64,000 bases of DNA from Brevibacterium sp. S111 (GCF_004745075.1 NZ_RHFH01000006.1:124001-188000); one strand, 5' to 3'. Counted from the first letter of the stretch, positions 16,687 to 25,916 are shown. The notes: a model not told the origin generated them from the letters alone. Program-made: numbers and translations.

Positions 16687-17342
16687 ACTGGAATTGGGAA
16701 TTCGCCGCTGAAGCCCTGCCCATCCTGCTCCACGGTTTCGTCAACACTCTCATCGCCACGGTCATCGGCACTGTCATCGCCGCGATCCTCGGCCTCATCC
16801 TCGCCGTGGCCATCCGCGGACTGCCGCGGTGGATCAACTGGCTCGTGCGACTGCTCGTGGCATTCATCCGCAACACTCCACTGGTCGTTCAGTTGATGTT
16901 CGTCTACTTCGCCTTCTCCGGCATCCCCGGACTCGTGGACGTCCCTGCACTCGTCATCGGCTTCATCGTCATCGGCGTCCACTACTCGACGTACATGTCC
17001 GAAAGCTATCGTGCCGGCATTGACTCTGTGCCTCCCGGTCAACACGAGGCGGCGACAGCCCTGTCGCTTCCGCCCGTGCGGAAGTTCACGGCCATCATCC
17101 TGCCGCAGGCGCTGCGTGCGACCATCCCGTCATTGGGCAACTACGCGGTCGCGATGTTCAAGGACACGCCTTTCCTGTTCGCGATCTCCGTCGTCGAGCT
17201 CGTCACTGCGGCCAAGCAGTTCGGCGGGTCGACGTTCGCCTACACGGAAGCCTTCACCTTGGCCGGCATCATCTTCCTCGCCGCCAGCTACCCGACCTCA
17301 CTGCTCATTCAGAGATTGGACAAGCGCCTTGCCACCTACTGA
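16683..17342 (+). CDS. ehuD: ABC importer permease, EhuD-like
   Basis: Second permease subunit, 219 residues, about five helices, EAA loop PPGQHEAATALSLPPVRKFTAIILPQA. The start is GTG at 16683-16685, with GGGAGGTGACC upstream, overlapping the ehuC stop. It pairs with EhuC to form the translocation channel. Its 3' end overlaps the presumed TTG start of ehuA by 14 bases. Confidence 0.85.
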   Translation: MNWNWEFAAEALPILLHGFVNTLIATVIGTVIAAILGLILAVAIRGLPRWINWLVRLLVAFIRNTPLVVQLMFVYFAFSGIPGLVDVPALVIGFIVIGVHYSTYMSESYRAGIDSVPPGQHEAATALSLPPVRKFTAIILPQALRATIPSLGNYAVAMFKDTPFLFAISVVELVTAAKQFGGSTFAYTEAFTLAGIIFLAASYPTSLLIQRLDKRLATY

Positions 17343-18135
17343 GAACACCCCAGCCAATCCTTCCGCTTCGGCGACCCCCGCGATCGAGTTCACCGATGTC
17401 GAGAAGAGCTTCGGTCCGACGACTGTGCTCAAAGACCTCAATTTCTCTGTCGCTCCCGGCGAACGCGTCACTCTCATCGGCCCCAGCGGTTCGGGCAAGA
17501 CGACGATCCTGCGCCTGGTGATGACGCTCGAGGAGCTCACCGGCGGCTACATCTTCGTCGACGGCAAACCGCTGACCTTCGAAGAGCGCGACGGCAAGCG
17601 AGTCGAGCTGCCGAAGAAGCGCACGCGGGAGATGACCACGCGCATCGGCATGGTCTTCCAGCAGTTCAACCTGTTCCCGAATATGACCGTGCTCGAGAAC
17701 ATCATCGAGGCCCCTGTCCATGTGCTCGGCAAGTCCAAGAGCGAAGCGAGCAAGGAAGCCAAGGAGCTGCTCGAACGCGTCGGGCTGGCCGAGAAGGCCG
17801 ATGAGCACCCGACCCGGCTCTCCGGCGGTCAGCAGCAGCGTGTGGCGATCGCCCGTGCGCTGGCGATGAGCCCGGAGATCCTCCTCCTCGACGAGGTGAC
17901 CTCGGCGCTCGACCCGGAGCTCGTCGGCGACGTGCTGGGAGTGCTCCGCGACATCGCCGAGACCACGGACATCACGATGCTGCTTGTCACGCATGAGATG
18001 CAGTTCGCCCGCGACGTCTCCCACCGGGTGATGATGTTCGACGGCGGTCAGGTCCTCGAGCAGGGGCCGCCGGATCAGATCTTCAACAACCCGCAGCACG
18101 ATCGCACGCGGTCGTTCCTCTCCAGCGTGCTCTGA
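17329..18135 (+). CDS. ehuA: ABC importer ATPase, EhuA-like
   Basis: Cytoplasmic ATPase of 268 residues that powers the importer. Walker A is GPSGSGKTT, Q-loop MVFQQFNLFPNM, signature LSGGQQQRVAIARALA, Walker B ILLLDEVTSALDPE and switch His in VTHEMQFARDV. No ATG precedes the conserved core; I chose TTG at 17329-17331, inside the end of ehuD, as the best start, giving MPPTENTPANPSAS before the conserved IEFTDVEKSFG. The start is tentative, the function of the ATPase is not. A hairpin shared with the rsmD 3' end follows. Confidence 0.88.
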   Translation: MPPTENTPANPSASATPAIEFTDVEKSFGPTTVLKDLNFSVAPGERVTLIGPSGSGKTTILRLVMTLEELTGGYIFVDGKPLTFEERDGKRVELPKKRTREMTTRIGMVFQQFNLFPNMTVLENIIEAPVHVLGKSKSEASKEAKELLERVGLAEKADEHPTRLSGGQQQRVAIARALAMSPEILLLDEVTSALDPELVGDVLGVLRDIAETTDITMLLVTHEMQFARDVSHRVMMFDGGQVLEQGPPDQIFNNPQHDRTRSFLSSVL

Positions 18136-18160
18136 TCTCGCTTCCGAAGCGTCAGCACCG

Positions 18161-18195
18161 CGTCGGGGAGTCAGGCCTCGCCCGGCTCCCCGACG
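18161..18195. terminator. Bidirectional terminator between ehuA and rsmD
   Basis: CGTCGGGGAG (18161-18170) pairs perfectly with CTCCCCGACG (18186-18195). The right arm lies inside the last codons of rsmD, and the hairpin is 25 bases past the ehuA stop, so it can serve both convergent units. No long T-run follows. Confidence 0.5.
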
Positions 18196-18758
18196 AGCTG
18201 GACGAAATGGACCGCGGTCTCACCGAAGGTCTTCGACCGGAAGACTTCCAGCCCGTCGGGCATCGTCGGCTCGGGTGAGCGTGCGGCGCGTTCGACGACG
18301 ACGATCGACTCGAGATCCAGGTGCGCGGTCAGCCGTCCGAGGATCTGTGTGACCGCGTCTTCGCTGAGCGGATACGGCGGGTCCATGAACACGAGGTCGA
18401 ACGTCCGCGCTTCCGGGGCGTCCGTCACCGGCAGTCCCGCCAGGAAGTGGAGGACGTCTCCGGCGTGCACCTCCGCGGAGTGTTCGATACCGAGCTTCTC
18501 GGCATTGGACTGCAGGGAGCGGATGGAAGTCAGCGACGAATCGACGAAGTCGACCTGCGCGGCGCCCCGCGACATCGCTTCGAATCCGAGGCCTCCGGAT
18601 CCGGCGAAGAGGTCGAGGACGTTCGCGGCCTGCAGCACCCCATAGCCTTCGAGCATCGAGAACAGGGATTCCTTGACCCGATCGGCGGTGGGGCGCGTGT
18701 TCGCCCCGGACGGGGAGGACAAGCGGGCACCCTTGTGCGCTCCGGCGATGATTCTCAT
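18171..18758 (-). CDS. rsmD: 16S rRNA (guanine-966-N2) methyltransferase RsmD
   Basis: Methylates G966 of 16S rRNA. 195 residues, class I methyltransferase: MRIIAGAHKGARL N-terminus, SAM-binding VLDLFAGSGGLGFEA, and the catalytic DPPY in LVFMDPPYPLSED. The ATG at 18756-18758 has GAGGAGGCAGGT upstream, ten bases past the recG stop; longer in-frame extensions belong to recG's region. It ends the thiL-DAK2-recG-rsmD transcript. Confidence 0.95.
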   Translation of the reverse strand: MRIIAGAHKGARLSSPSGANTRPTADRVKESLFSMLEGYGVLQAANVLDLFAGSGGLGFEAMSRGAAQVDFVDSSLTSIRSLQSNAEKLGIEHSAEVHAGDVLHFLAGLPVTDAPEARTFDLVFMDPPYPLSEDAVTQILGRLTAHLDLESIVVVERAARSPEPTMPDGLEVFRSKTFGETAVHFVQLVGEPGEA

Positions 18759-18768
18759 ACCTGCCTCC

Positions 18769-20916
18769 TCAGCCTGCTTCGATGAAGTGTGCGTCGCCTT
18801 CGGGCAGCACCCGCCGGATGAAGGCCTTGAGCGCCGGTACCGCGTCGAGCTGCGGGTCGACGGCGACGATCTGCTCGGCGACTCTCCTGGCTTCAGCCAC
18901 GATCTCGGAATCCCGGAGGATCGACAGGTGCCGCAGCGAGGATCCGCCCCATTGGGAGGCGCTGAGCACATCGCCTTCCCCGCGGGAATCCAGATCGTAC
19001 TCGGCGAGGGCGAATCCGTCGAGCGTCTCGGCCACGGCCTGCAGCCGCGCGAAGCTCTCATCGGTCTCGCTCAGCTCGGTGAGCAGGAAGCACATGGCCG
19101 CACTGCCGTCACGTCCGACACGTCCGCGCAGCTGGTGGAGCTGGGCGACACCGAAGTTCTCCGCCTCGGCGATGACCATCATCGTCGCCCGTGACACGTC
19201 GACTCCGACCTCGATGACCGTCGTCGAGACGAGGATCTCGATGTCCCCGTCGGCGAAGTCCTTGAGCACCTTGTCCTTCTCACCGGTCGACATCCGCCCG
19301 TGCAGCAGCCCGAATCTCTTCCCCGACAGCTCCGGGGTGTCTTCGAGTTTGCGGCTGAGATCCTCGATGCCCTGCTTCTGTCCGATCACGGCACCGGTCT
19401 CCGGGTCCTCGATGTCCGTGGGTTCGATCCGAGGGAAGACGACGAAGACCCCGCGCCCCGATTCGACGGTCTCGCGCATGAGCGTCCGGACCCGTGCGAA
19501 CCAGTTCGGCTGGTCGACGATCGGCACGACGTGGGTGGCGATGTTCTTCGGCCCGGCCGGCATCTCGGTCAGTGTCGAGATGTCGAGATCGGCGAAGACC
19601 GTCATCGCGACCGTGCGCGGGATCGGGGTCGCGGACATCACGAGCGTGTGCGGGGTGGACTCCCCGCCCTTGGCCCGCATCGCCTCACGCTGTTCGACAC
19701 CGAAGCGGTGCTGTTCATCGACGACGATGAGCCCGAGGTTCTCGAAGATCGTCGATTCCGACAGCAGCGCATGCGTGCCGACGACGATGTCGATGTTCCC
19801 GGTGGCCAGGTCGAGGGCGAGTTCCCGCCGCTCCCGGGCCGGCATCGATCCGGTCATGAGCGCCACCGTCACCTGGTCGTCCTCGGACAGCAGGGGCGAG
19901 AGCCCCATCTGTTCGCCGAGGAAGTGCTGGATGGAGTGGAAATGCTGAGTCGCGAGGACCTCGGTGGGGGCGAGCATCGCGGCTTGGGCCCCGGAATCGA
20001 CGGCAGTGAGCATCGCCCGCAGAGCCACGAGGGTCTTGCCGGAGCCGACATCTCCGTGGAGGAGTCGGTGCATCGGCTGCTCCCGGCCCATGTCCGCACC
20101 GATCTCCTCACCGACTCTGACCTGGGACGGGGTGAGCGTGAAGGGCAGCGAGGAGTCGAAGCGCCGGCTCTTCGGCCCCTCGGTCAGCAGCGGGGTGGCG
20201 TTCTCCTGCGCATAGGCGGCCTTGCGGGAGACGAATTCGGTCTGCAGGGCCAGCGCCTCTTCCCACTTCCACCGCTGGCGGGCCCTCTCGACGTCCTCGA
20301 TCCGGCGCGGCTTGTGCATGTCCTCGAGCGCCGTACGCAGATCCGGCAGATCGTATTTCTCGCGCAGGCCCTTGGGCAGGGGGTCGGCGAACTCTTCGGG
20401 CCCGGCCACGCTGAGCAGAGTCTTGATCGCGCTCCACAGCCGCGACTGCGCGATCTTCTTGACCGCCGGGTAGATGGGAAACGGCGAGTTGAGATCCTCT
20501 GGCGTCCACTCGTGGTCGTCCTCGGTGCGGTTGAGCCACGCAGGGGAGGCCAGGGTGAGCTGCCCGCGGTAAGATTCGACCTTGCCGCCGAATACCACGG
20601 TCAGCCCCGGCGTCAGAGCCTTGTCCAACCAGTGCTGGTTGAAGAACGCGATCTTCATCGACTGTTCCCCGTCGTGGACGATGACCTCGGTGATCGTGCC
20701 GCGCCGCTGCTTCATCCGCCGTGTGCTCACGCTGATCACCTCGGCCTGGATGATCGCGGTCTCCCCCAGCGGCAGATCGCCCAACCGTGTGGACTCACCG
20801 GGGACGAGGTAGCGACGGGGGAAGAACCGGAACAGGTCGGCCACCGTGTGCACACCGCGTTTGGCCAGGTGCGTGCGGTCGGCCTTGCGGAAATTGTCTT
20901 CGAGCCGGGTCGTCAT
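18769..20916 (-). CDS. recG: ATP-dependent DNA helicase RecG
   Basis: Branch-migration helicase that remodels stalled forks and Holliday junctions. 715 residues, slightly longer than many. An OB-fold wedge domain lies at about 45-130. The helicase core has LLHGDVGSGKTLVAL (Walker A at about 288-295), DEQH at 400-403, SATPIPRT, and motif VI QLRGRVGRDGS. The start overlaps the stop of the DAK2 gene by four bases (ATGA). The adjoining genes thiL, DAK2 and rsmD are its usual actinobacterial neighbours. Confidence 0.97.
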   Translation of the reverse strand: MTTRLEDNFRKADRTHLAKRGVHTVADLFRFFPRRYLVPGESTRLGDLPLGETAIIQAEVISVSTRRMKQRRGTITEVIVHDGEQSMKIAFFNQHWLDKALTPGLTVVFGGKVESYRGQLTLASPAWLNRTEDDHEWTPEDLNSPFPIYPAVKKIAQSRLWSAIKTLLSVAGPEEFADPLPKGLREKYDLPDLRTALEDMHKPRRIEDVERARQRWKWEEALALQTEFVSRKAAYAQENATPLLTEGPKSRRFDSSLPFTLTPSQVRVGEEIGADMGREQPMHRLLHGDVGSGKTLVALRAMLTAVDSGAQAAMLAPTEVLATQHFHSIQHFLGEQMGLSPLLSEDDQVTVALMTGSMPARERRELALDLATGNIDIVVGTHALLSESTIFENLGLIVVDEQHRFGVEQREAMRAKGGESTPHTLVMSATPIPRTVAMTVFADLDISTLTEMPAGPKNIATHVVPIVDQPNWFARVRTLMRETVESGRGVFVVFPRIEPTDIEDPETGAVIGQKQGIEDLSRKLEDTPELSGKRFGLLHGRMSTGEKDKVLKDFADGDIEILVSTTVIEVGVDVSRATMMVIAEAENFGVAQLHQLRGRVGRDGSAAMCFLLTELSETDESFARLQAVAETLDGFALAEYDLDSRGEGDVLSASQWGGSSLRHLSILRDSEIVAEARRVAEQIVAVDPQLDAVPALKAFIRRVLPEGDAHFIEAG

Positions 20917-22544
20917 TCGACCCCCATGATGACGAGCACCCCGCGGTCGCGGGCGTCGAACTCCTGGAAGTGGACATTGTCGTGGGACTTCGCGATCCAG
21001 TCCCGCAGATGGTCGAGCACCTCGGGGACGCAGTCGGGTCCGTGGACGACGGTGAGCAGCTCTCCCCCGGCCCCGAGGAGCCGGTCGGCGAGTTTGACGA
21101 CGAGCGTGCTCAGCTCCGTGCTCTGCGTCTTCGCCTTGCCTTCGATGTAGACCCGGTAGAACTGCGCCGGATGAGCCGCTGCTCCCAGCGCCGAGGCTGT
21201 TCCTGCGTCGTCGCCTTCGCGGACGATCGGCAGCACCCCGGTCGGCGGGTCCGTGGCGAGTTGATCGGCCGAGAAGATCGTCCCGACCCGGGTGCCGGCA
21301 GCGGCTTCGGTCATATCGGCGAAGATCTCCGCGGCCGGGGCGAAGGGATCGTAGACGGCCAGAGCCGAGAGCAGGGTGGCGGCGTTGCGTGAGCGCACGA
21401 CCTGCGCCCGCCCGGCCCGTTCCGCATCCTTTCCCGTGACCGCGCGCAGCCCGGAGAGGGCCTTGAGCGCCGAAGTGGAGCTGGGCACGACGATCACCTC
21501 ACGGTCTTCGGAGGCGATGAGTTCGGACATCGTCTCCGCGAGATCCCCGACCGACGAGGTCAGTGCCGTGGCCCCGTTGAGCGCAGCATGCATGAGCAGT
21601 CCCGTGCCCTGGACGAGGGCGACGAGCTTCGTCTCCCCCTCCTCCTCGTGCAGGCGCAGATCCTCCATGTCCAGGCGAGCGATCCCATAGCCGCCGAGGT
21701 GGTCGATGACCGTCGCGGCGACCGTTTCGTCGATGACGTGGACGTGGACCTTGTGCGCGGTGATGACGATCGAGGTCCCGCCGAGGCGGTCGAGCTCCTC
21801 AGCGAGCTCGGCGGCGGGGGCGGTCGCGAGGATCACGACGATCTCGAGCTCCTCGGCCGTGGCCTCGTGGATGATCTTCGGGGCGCGGGCCACCTCGGTG
21901 AGCATCGAATCCTGCGGGGTGCGTCCGGTGACGGTCGCGTAGAGGAGGTCGAAGAGTTCGACGATGCCGGTCGATCCCGCGTCGACGACTTCGGCTTCGC
22001 GCAGGACCGTGAGCTGACCGGTGGTCTCACGCAGGGCCGAACGCGAGCGTTCGCGCACGGCTTCGATGACTTCGAGCAGGTCACCACCGGTCTCGGCGCG
22101 TTCACGCGCCTCGGTGGCCATCGCGTCAAGGACCGTGAGCATGGTGCCGTCGACGGGCCGGGCGACGGCGGCGCGGGCCCGGTCGGATGCGGTCTCGAGG
22201 GCGGTGGCCATCGCGTCGGCGGTGGCGACGGTGACCTCGGCCAAGGCATCGGCGACGCCTTGGAGGGCGACGGCGAGGATGAGTCCGGAGTTGCCGCGTG
22301 CGCCTCGGCCGGCACCGGCGGCGAGTGCGGCCACGACCTGCGGGAGGGTGACGGGTCCGGTGAGTTCTTCGACGGCGAGGTAGGCCGAGCGCAGGGTGTG
22401 GTACATGTTCGTGCCGGTGTCGCCGTCGGGGACGGGGAAGACGTTGAGTTCGTCGATCTCGGTGCGTTCCTTGCGCAGCCGGTCGACCGCCCGACGGGCC
22501 CAACGGGCGGCCAGTCGACCGTTGAGGCTGATGGCGTTGCTCAT
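20913..22544 (-). CDS. DAK2/DegV-like protein (FakA/YloV family)
   Basis: A 543-residue protein with an N-terminal DAK2 (dihydroxyacetone-kinase L-subunit) domain containing NVFPVPDGDTGTNMYHT, the metal- and nucleotide-binding signature, and GARGNSGLI, followed by a long C-terminal DegV-like region. In Firmicutes FakA, this architecture phosphorylates fatty acids held by FakB. In actinobacteria the role is less defined, and no fakB is nearby. The ATG at 22544 has GGGAAGTGAC upstream; an upstream ATG at 22625 lies within thiL and is rejected. The gene starts one base past the thiL stop. Confidence 0.85.
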   Translation of the reverse strand: MSNAISLNGRLAARWARRAVDRLRKERTEIDELNVFPVPDGDTGTNMYHTLRSAYLAVEELTGPVTLPQVVAALAAGAGRGARGNSGLILAVALQGVADALAEVTVATADAMATALETASDRARAAVARPVDGTMLTVLDAMATEARERAETGGDLLEVIEAVRERSRSALRETTGQLTVLREAEVVDAGSTGIVELFDLLYATVTGRTPQDSMLTEVARAPKIIHEATAEELEIVVILATAPAAELAEELDRLGGTSIVITAHKVHVHVIDETVAATVIDHLGGYGIARLDMEDLRLHEEEGETKLVALVQGTGLLMHAALNGATALTSSVGDLAETMSELIASEDREVIVVPSSTSALKALSGLRAVTGKDAERAGRAQVVRSRNAATLLSALAVYDPFAPAAEIFADMTEAAAGTRVGTIFSADQLATDPPTGVLPIVREGDDAGTASALGAAAHPAQFYRVYIEGKAKTQSTELSTLVVKLADRLLGAGGELLTVVHGPDCVPEVLDHLRDWIAKSHDNVHFQEFDARDRGVLVIMGVE

Positions 22545-22545
22545 G

Positions 22546-23589
22546 TCACTTCCCGAAATGGCTGAAACCGCTCGTCGGCACGGGTGTGCCGTCGAGGCTG
22601 ACATCGTGTCCGGTGCGGATCTCACCGATTCTCCGCCAGCCTACTCCAGGGTCCTGACTCGAGGCGCTCGACGCGACGAAGCCGTGGTCCTCTCCTCCGT
22701 GGAGGACCCAGGACAGGGCGAGGTCCGCTGCACCCGCCACTTCACCGAGCACCTGTTCAGCGGCCGGCAGCAGCGGGTCGACGAGATCCTGCAGCGCCGT
22801 CCGGTCGAGCTCGACGCCGACCCCCGAGGCGACGGCGATCCGGGCCAGATCGAGGCTCAGACCGTCGGAGACGTCGATCATCGCCGAGGCGGCCCTCAGA
22901 CCGAGCAGCGCCCCGTAGTCGGGGCGTGGGGCCAGTTGGGCGGTGATGAGGGAGGCGAGTTCGGGTGCGGCCGTGTCCGGTCGGAGACCGGAGAAGAGGA
23001 GGTCGAGTCCGGCCGCGGCCCGACCGACCGTCCCGGCGAGGTAGAGAGAATCTCCCGGTCGGGCGCCGGAGCGCAGAATCGCCGGACCCGTGCCCGGCCC
23101 GTCCACACCTGCGGTGCCGACAGCGGCCGCGGTGCTGCCCTGGCCCACGGTCCCGAGTGCGGTGATCGCGACGACGATGAGGCCGGAGGACGACAGATCT
23201 CCGCCGATGATCGGCACGGTGGTCTCGAGTGCGGCACCGGCACGCCCCGCCTCGGCGAAAAGACCCGAGTACAGGGCTTCGACGGCGGTGATGTCCGTGT
23301 CGTCGGGAACGGCCAGGGACACGAGCAGTCCGTGCGGGCGGGCACCCATGGCGCAGACATCGGCGAGGTTCTGGGCGGCGGCCTTCCGGCCGAGCTTCTC
23401 CCATTCCAACCAGTCGCGGGTGAAATCCTCGTTCTCCACCAGCATGTCCGCCGTCGATACGAGCCGACCGTCCGGTGCGGTCACGGCCGCATCGTCTCCG
23501 GGTCCGACGATCACGTGAGCGCTGCTCGGGTTGCCAGTGAGCACGCGGGCGATGATGTGTGATTCGCGAAGTTCGGACAGTCGGGTCAT
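22546..23589 (-). CDS. thiL: Thiamine-monophosphate kinase
   Basis: Phosphorylates thiamine monophosphate to the active diphosphate cofactor. 347 residues of the AIRS-kinase fold: VIVGPGDDAAV near residues 27-37, TADMLVENEDF with Asp ligands, QNLADVCAMGARP, and SDGLSLDLARIA followed by LHGGEDHGF. The insertion at about residues 140-165 is rich in Gly, Ala and Thr. It leads the transcript continuing to rsmD. The ATG at 23587-23589 is 32 bases from the divergent DUF3515 gene. No TPP riboswitch structure is visible upstream. Confidence 0.94.
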   Translation of the reverse strand: MTRLSELRESHIIARVLTGNPSSAHVIVGPGDDAAVTAPDGRLVSTADMLVENEDFTRDWLEWEKLGRKAAAQNLADVCAMGARPHGLLVSLAVPDDTDITAVEALYSGLFAEAGRAGAALETTVPIIGGDLSSSGLIVVAITALGTVGQGSTAAAVGTAGVDGPGTGPAILRSGARPGDSLYLAGTVGRAAAGLDLLFSGLRPDTAAPELASLITAQLAPRPDYGALLGLRAASAMIDVSDGLSLDLARIAVASGVGVELDRTALQDLVDPLLPAAEQVLGEVAGAADLALSWVLHGGEDHGFVASSASSQDPGVGWRRIGEIRTGHDVSLDGTPVPTSGFSHFGK

Positions 23590-23621
23590 GCCTCCAGGTT
23601 ATCGGGAGATACGGTAGTCCT

Positions 23622-24170
23622 ATGAGATCTCGCTCTGCTTCGCCGCGCCGCGTCTCACAGTCGCCGCGCCGCGCCTCGCGGTCGCCGCATCGCCCGCGCT
23701 CTCTGGCCCTGGCCGCCGTGGCCGCCGTATTGGTCGGCGTCGCGCTCTCCGGCTGTGCGCACAAGGTCATCGTCGAACCGGCGAAGGATGCCGCGAACCC
23801 GAAGTGTGCGGACATCATGCTCACCCTGCCCGATGAGATCTCCGGGCAGAAGGCCCGCACCACGTCCTCACAGGGCACGAAGGCGTGGGGCGATCCGAAC
23901 ATCGCGGTGCTGCGCTGCGGGGTCACCCCGCCCGGGCCGACGACCGATCAGTGTGTGAGTGTCAGCGGAGTCGATTGGATCTCGAAGCCGTCGGACGACG
24001 ATGACGATGCGACGTGGATGTTCACCAGCTATGGCCGGAAGCCCGCCGTCGAGGTGCTCGTCAACCGCAAGGCCGAATCCGGCAACGATGTGCTCGCCGC
24101 GGTCTCCCCGGCCCTGGCGAAGCTCGAGCCCGAAGCCGAATGCGTCGGCGCCGAGGACGTCGAAGACTAG
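23622..24170 (+). CDS. DUF3515 family lipoprotein
   Basis: A 182-residue exported lipoprotein. A basic N-terminus (residues 1-25) precedes a hydrophobic stretch and the lipobox LSGC at about residue 40. The remainder matches actinobacterial DUF3515 proteins encoded next to thiL or ddl: CADIMLTLPDEI, a conserved PCxxxxP-like region and a C-terminal Cys-rich segment (EAECVGAEDVED). The ATG at 23622 has only GGGAGA about 12 bases upstream; one at 23559 is in frame but overlaps thiL. Function unknown; envelope location is inferred. Confidence 0.8.
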   Translation: MRSRSASPRRVSQSPRRASRSPHRPRSLALAAVAAVLVGVALSGCAHKVIVEPAKDAANPKCADIMLTLPDEISGQKARTTSSQGTKAWGDPNIAVLRCGVTPPGPTTDQCVSVSGVDWISKPSDDDDDATWMFTSYGRKPAVEVLVNRKAESGNDVLAAVSPALAKLEPEAECVGAEDVED

Positions 24171-24174
24171 AGGT

Positions 24175-25290
24175 TCACTTCGCGCGGGCGTGATCGACGA
24201 GCGCGATGGAGATGAGTTCGCCGATGAGCTCGGAGTATTCGACTCCCGACTTCGCCCACATGAACGGGTACGCCGAGGTGGGGGTGAACCCGGGCAGGGT
24301 GTTGAGTTCGTTGACGACGACGTCCCCGGTGTCCGTGACGAAGGTGTCGACACGGGCCAGGCCGGTGCAGTCGAAGAGACGGAACACCGCTGCGGCCACG
24401 TCCTGCACCGCCTCCGTCGTCATCTCATCGAGGTCGGCCGGGCAGGTGACCTCGGCATCGGCGAGATCGAGATACTTCGCATCGAAATCGTAGAAGGCGT
24501 GGTCGCCGGTGACGCTGATCTCCCCCGGTGAGGACACGCGCAGGGTCGTATCGTAGAGCGAGCCGAGCACCGCGCATTCGACCTCTCGGCCGTTGACCTG
24601 GGGTTCGACGATGACCTTGGAATCGTGTTCGAAGGCTCCGGCGAGTGCGGCCTCGAGGTCGGCCGCCTCGGCGACTCGGCTCACGCCCATGGACGAGCCG
24701 GCGCGGGCAGGTTTGACGAACACGGGCAGGCCCAGGCCGGCGATGCGGGCCTCGACCTCGGCACGGTCGATCTCCCACATCGTCTCGGTCACGAGCTCCC
24801 ACGGGCAGGTGGGGATCCCGGCCTGCGCCATGAGCGACTTCGTGAAGTGCTTGTCCATGCTCGCGGCCGAGGAGAACACACCGGAACCGACGAACGCGGT
24901 ATCGCTGAGCTCGAACAGACCCTGCAGCGTCCCGTCCTCACCGAAGCGTCCGTGCAGGAGCGGGAAGAACACATCCACGGAGCCGAGTTCGGAGCAGTTG
25001 CCCTCGGCGTCGCGCTGCAGAAGAGGCGCCCCGTCTGCGGCCAGCGGAGGAATCACCTCGGTGCCGTTGTCGGTGACCTCGGGCATGTCCTGGGGGTCGA
25101 AGCGCATGCTCGCCCAGTCGTCGACGACCCGCCACACGCCGGTCTTCGTGATGCCGATCGGCAGGACGTCGAAGGCTTCGGCGTCGATGGCACCGATCAC
25201 TCCGGCCGCGGTGACGCAGCTGACGGAATGCTCGCTCGAACGCCCGCCGAAGAGAACTGCGACGAGGGGCCGGTGATCGTTGTCTGCCAT
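24175..25290 (-). CDS. ddl: D-alanine--D-alanine ligase
   Basis: ATP-grasp ligase that joins two D-alanines for peptidoglycan. 371 residues: VAVLFGGRSSEHSVS near the N-terminus, the ATP-binding FVKPARAGSSMGVSRV, EPQVNGREVECAVL and the metal-binding end VVNELNTLPGFTPTSAYPFMW. The ATG at 25290 has AAGGAATC upstream; an upstream in-frame ATG is ignored. It is the last gene of the murA-plsC-gpsA-PEBP-ddl group, so it shares a transcript with other envelope-precursor genes. Confidence 0.97.
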   Translation of the reverse strand: MADNDHRPLVAVLFGGRSSEHSVSCVTAAGVIGAIDAEAFDVLPIGITKTGVWRVVDDWASMRFDPQDMPEVTDNGTEVIPPLAADGAPLLQRDAEGNCSELGSVDVFFPLLHGRFGEDGTLQGLFELSDTAFVGSGVFSSAASMDKHFTKSLMAQAGIPTCPWELVTETMWEIDRAEVEARIAGLGLPVFVKPARAGSSMGVSRVAEAADLEAALAGAFEHDSKVIVEPQVNGREVECAVLGSLYDTTLRVSSPGEISVTGDHAFYDFDAKYLDLADAEVTCPADLDEMTTEAVQDVAAAVFRLFDCTGLARVDTFVTDTGDVVVNELNTLPGFTPTSAYPFMWAKSGVEYSELIGELISIALVDHARAK

Positions 25291-25382
25291 GAGATTCCTT
25301 GTTGTGTGGAGCTCCCCCGAACTGGGACCGGAAACGGGGGTGCGCACGCCGTCGAGGTGTGCGCGGACTGAAAGACTCTAGC

Positions 25383-25916
25383 TCACTTGGCCTCGAAGGT
25401 GCATTCCAGCCACGCGCGGCCGATGCCCTTGAAGAACATGTTGAAACCGGCGAAGGCAGGTGAGGCGGATTCGTCGATGCCCAGCGGTTCGGCCAGGGCC
25501 GTGACGATGAAGAAGTAGCGGTGCGGGCCGTGGCCTTCCGGAGGGGCGGCACCGACGAAGCGCGGCTCTCCGGCGTCGTTGCGCAGCGTCACGGCACCAC
25601 CGGGCAGCAGGTCTGCGGCCGGGTCACCGGCGTTGGCGGGCAGGCTCGTCGTCGTGGCGTCGAGGTCGGTGACGACCCAGTGCCAGAATCCCGAGCCGGT
25701 CGGGGCATCGGGGTCGAAGCAGGTCACGGCGAAGGCCTTGGTCTCGGCCGGGAAGCCGGACCAGGACAGCTGCGGGGAGACGTCCTCGCCGCCGGGAACA
25801 CCCATGGCACCGGAGAGCTGGGGGCCGGTGAGCACCCCGCCGTCCTCGATGTCAGTGCTGGTCAGCGTGAAGGTCGGGAGTTCGGGAAGATTGTAGAACG
25901 GTGAGTTCGCACTCAT
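25383..25916 (-). CDS. PEBP/YbhB family protein
   Basis: A 177-residue phosphatidylethanolamine-binding-protein-like protein (RKIP/YbhB). Typical patterns are AFAVTCFDPDAPTGSGFWHWVV, with the DPD and HW of the ligand pocket, and GPHRYFFIVTAL. It has no signal peptide and should be cytoplasmic. The ATG is preceded by AAGGAGCATC and lies eight bases past gpsA. Its molecular function in bacteria is unclear. Its place inside a cell-envelope operon is of interest. Confidence 0.9.
   Translation of the reverse strand: MSANSPFYNLPELPTFTLTSTDIEDGGVLTGPQLSGAMGVPGGEDVSPQLSWSGFPAETKAFAVTCFDPDAPTGSGFWHWVVTDLDATTTSLPANAGDPAADLLPGGAVTLRNDAGEPRFVGAAPPEGHGPHRYFFIVTALAEPLGIDESASPAFAGFNMFFKGIGRAWLECTFEAK

Noticed and set aside
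19300..21150. A 616-codon plus-strand open frame opposite recG
   Set aside because: Fully antisense to recG and the end of the DAK2 gene, both with clear motifs; no start signal or recognisable domain.
20913..22625. Upstream ATG at 22625 as start of the DAK2 gene
   Set aside because: It would overlap thiL by 80 bases and add a non-conserved, Cys/Arg-rich extension; the ATG at 22544 has a good ribosome site.
23590..23621. Possible TPP riboswitch upstream of thiL
   Set aside because: The interval to the divergent DUF3515 gene is only 32 bases, too short for the aptamer.
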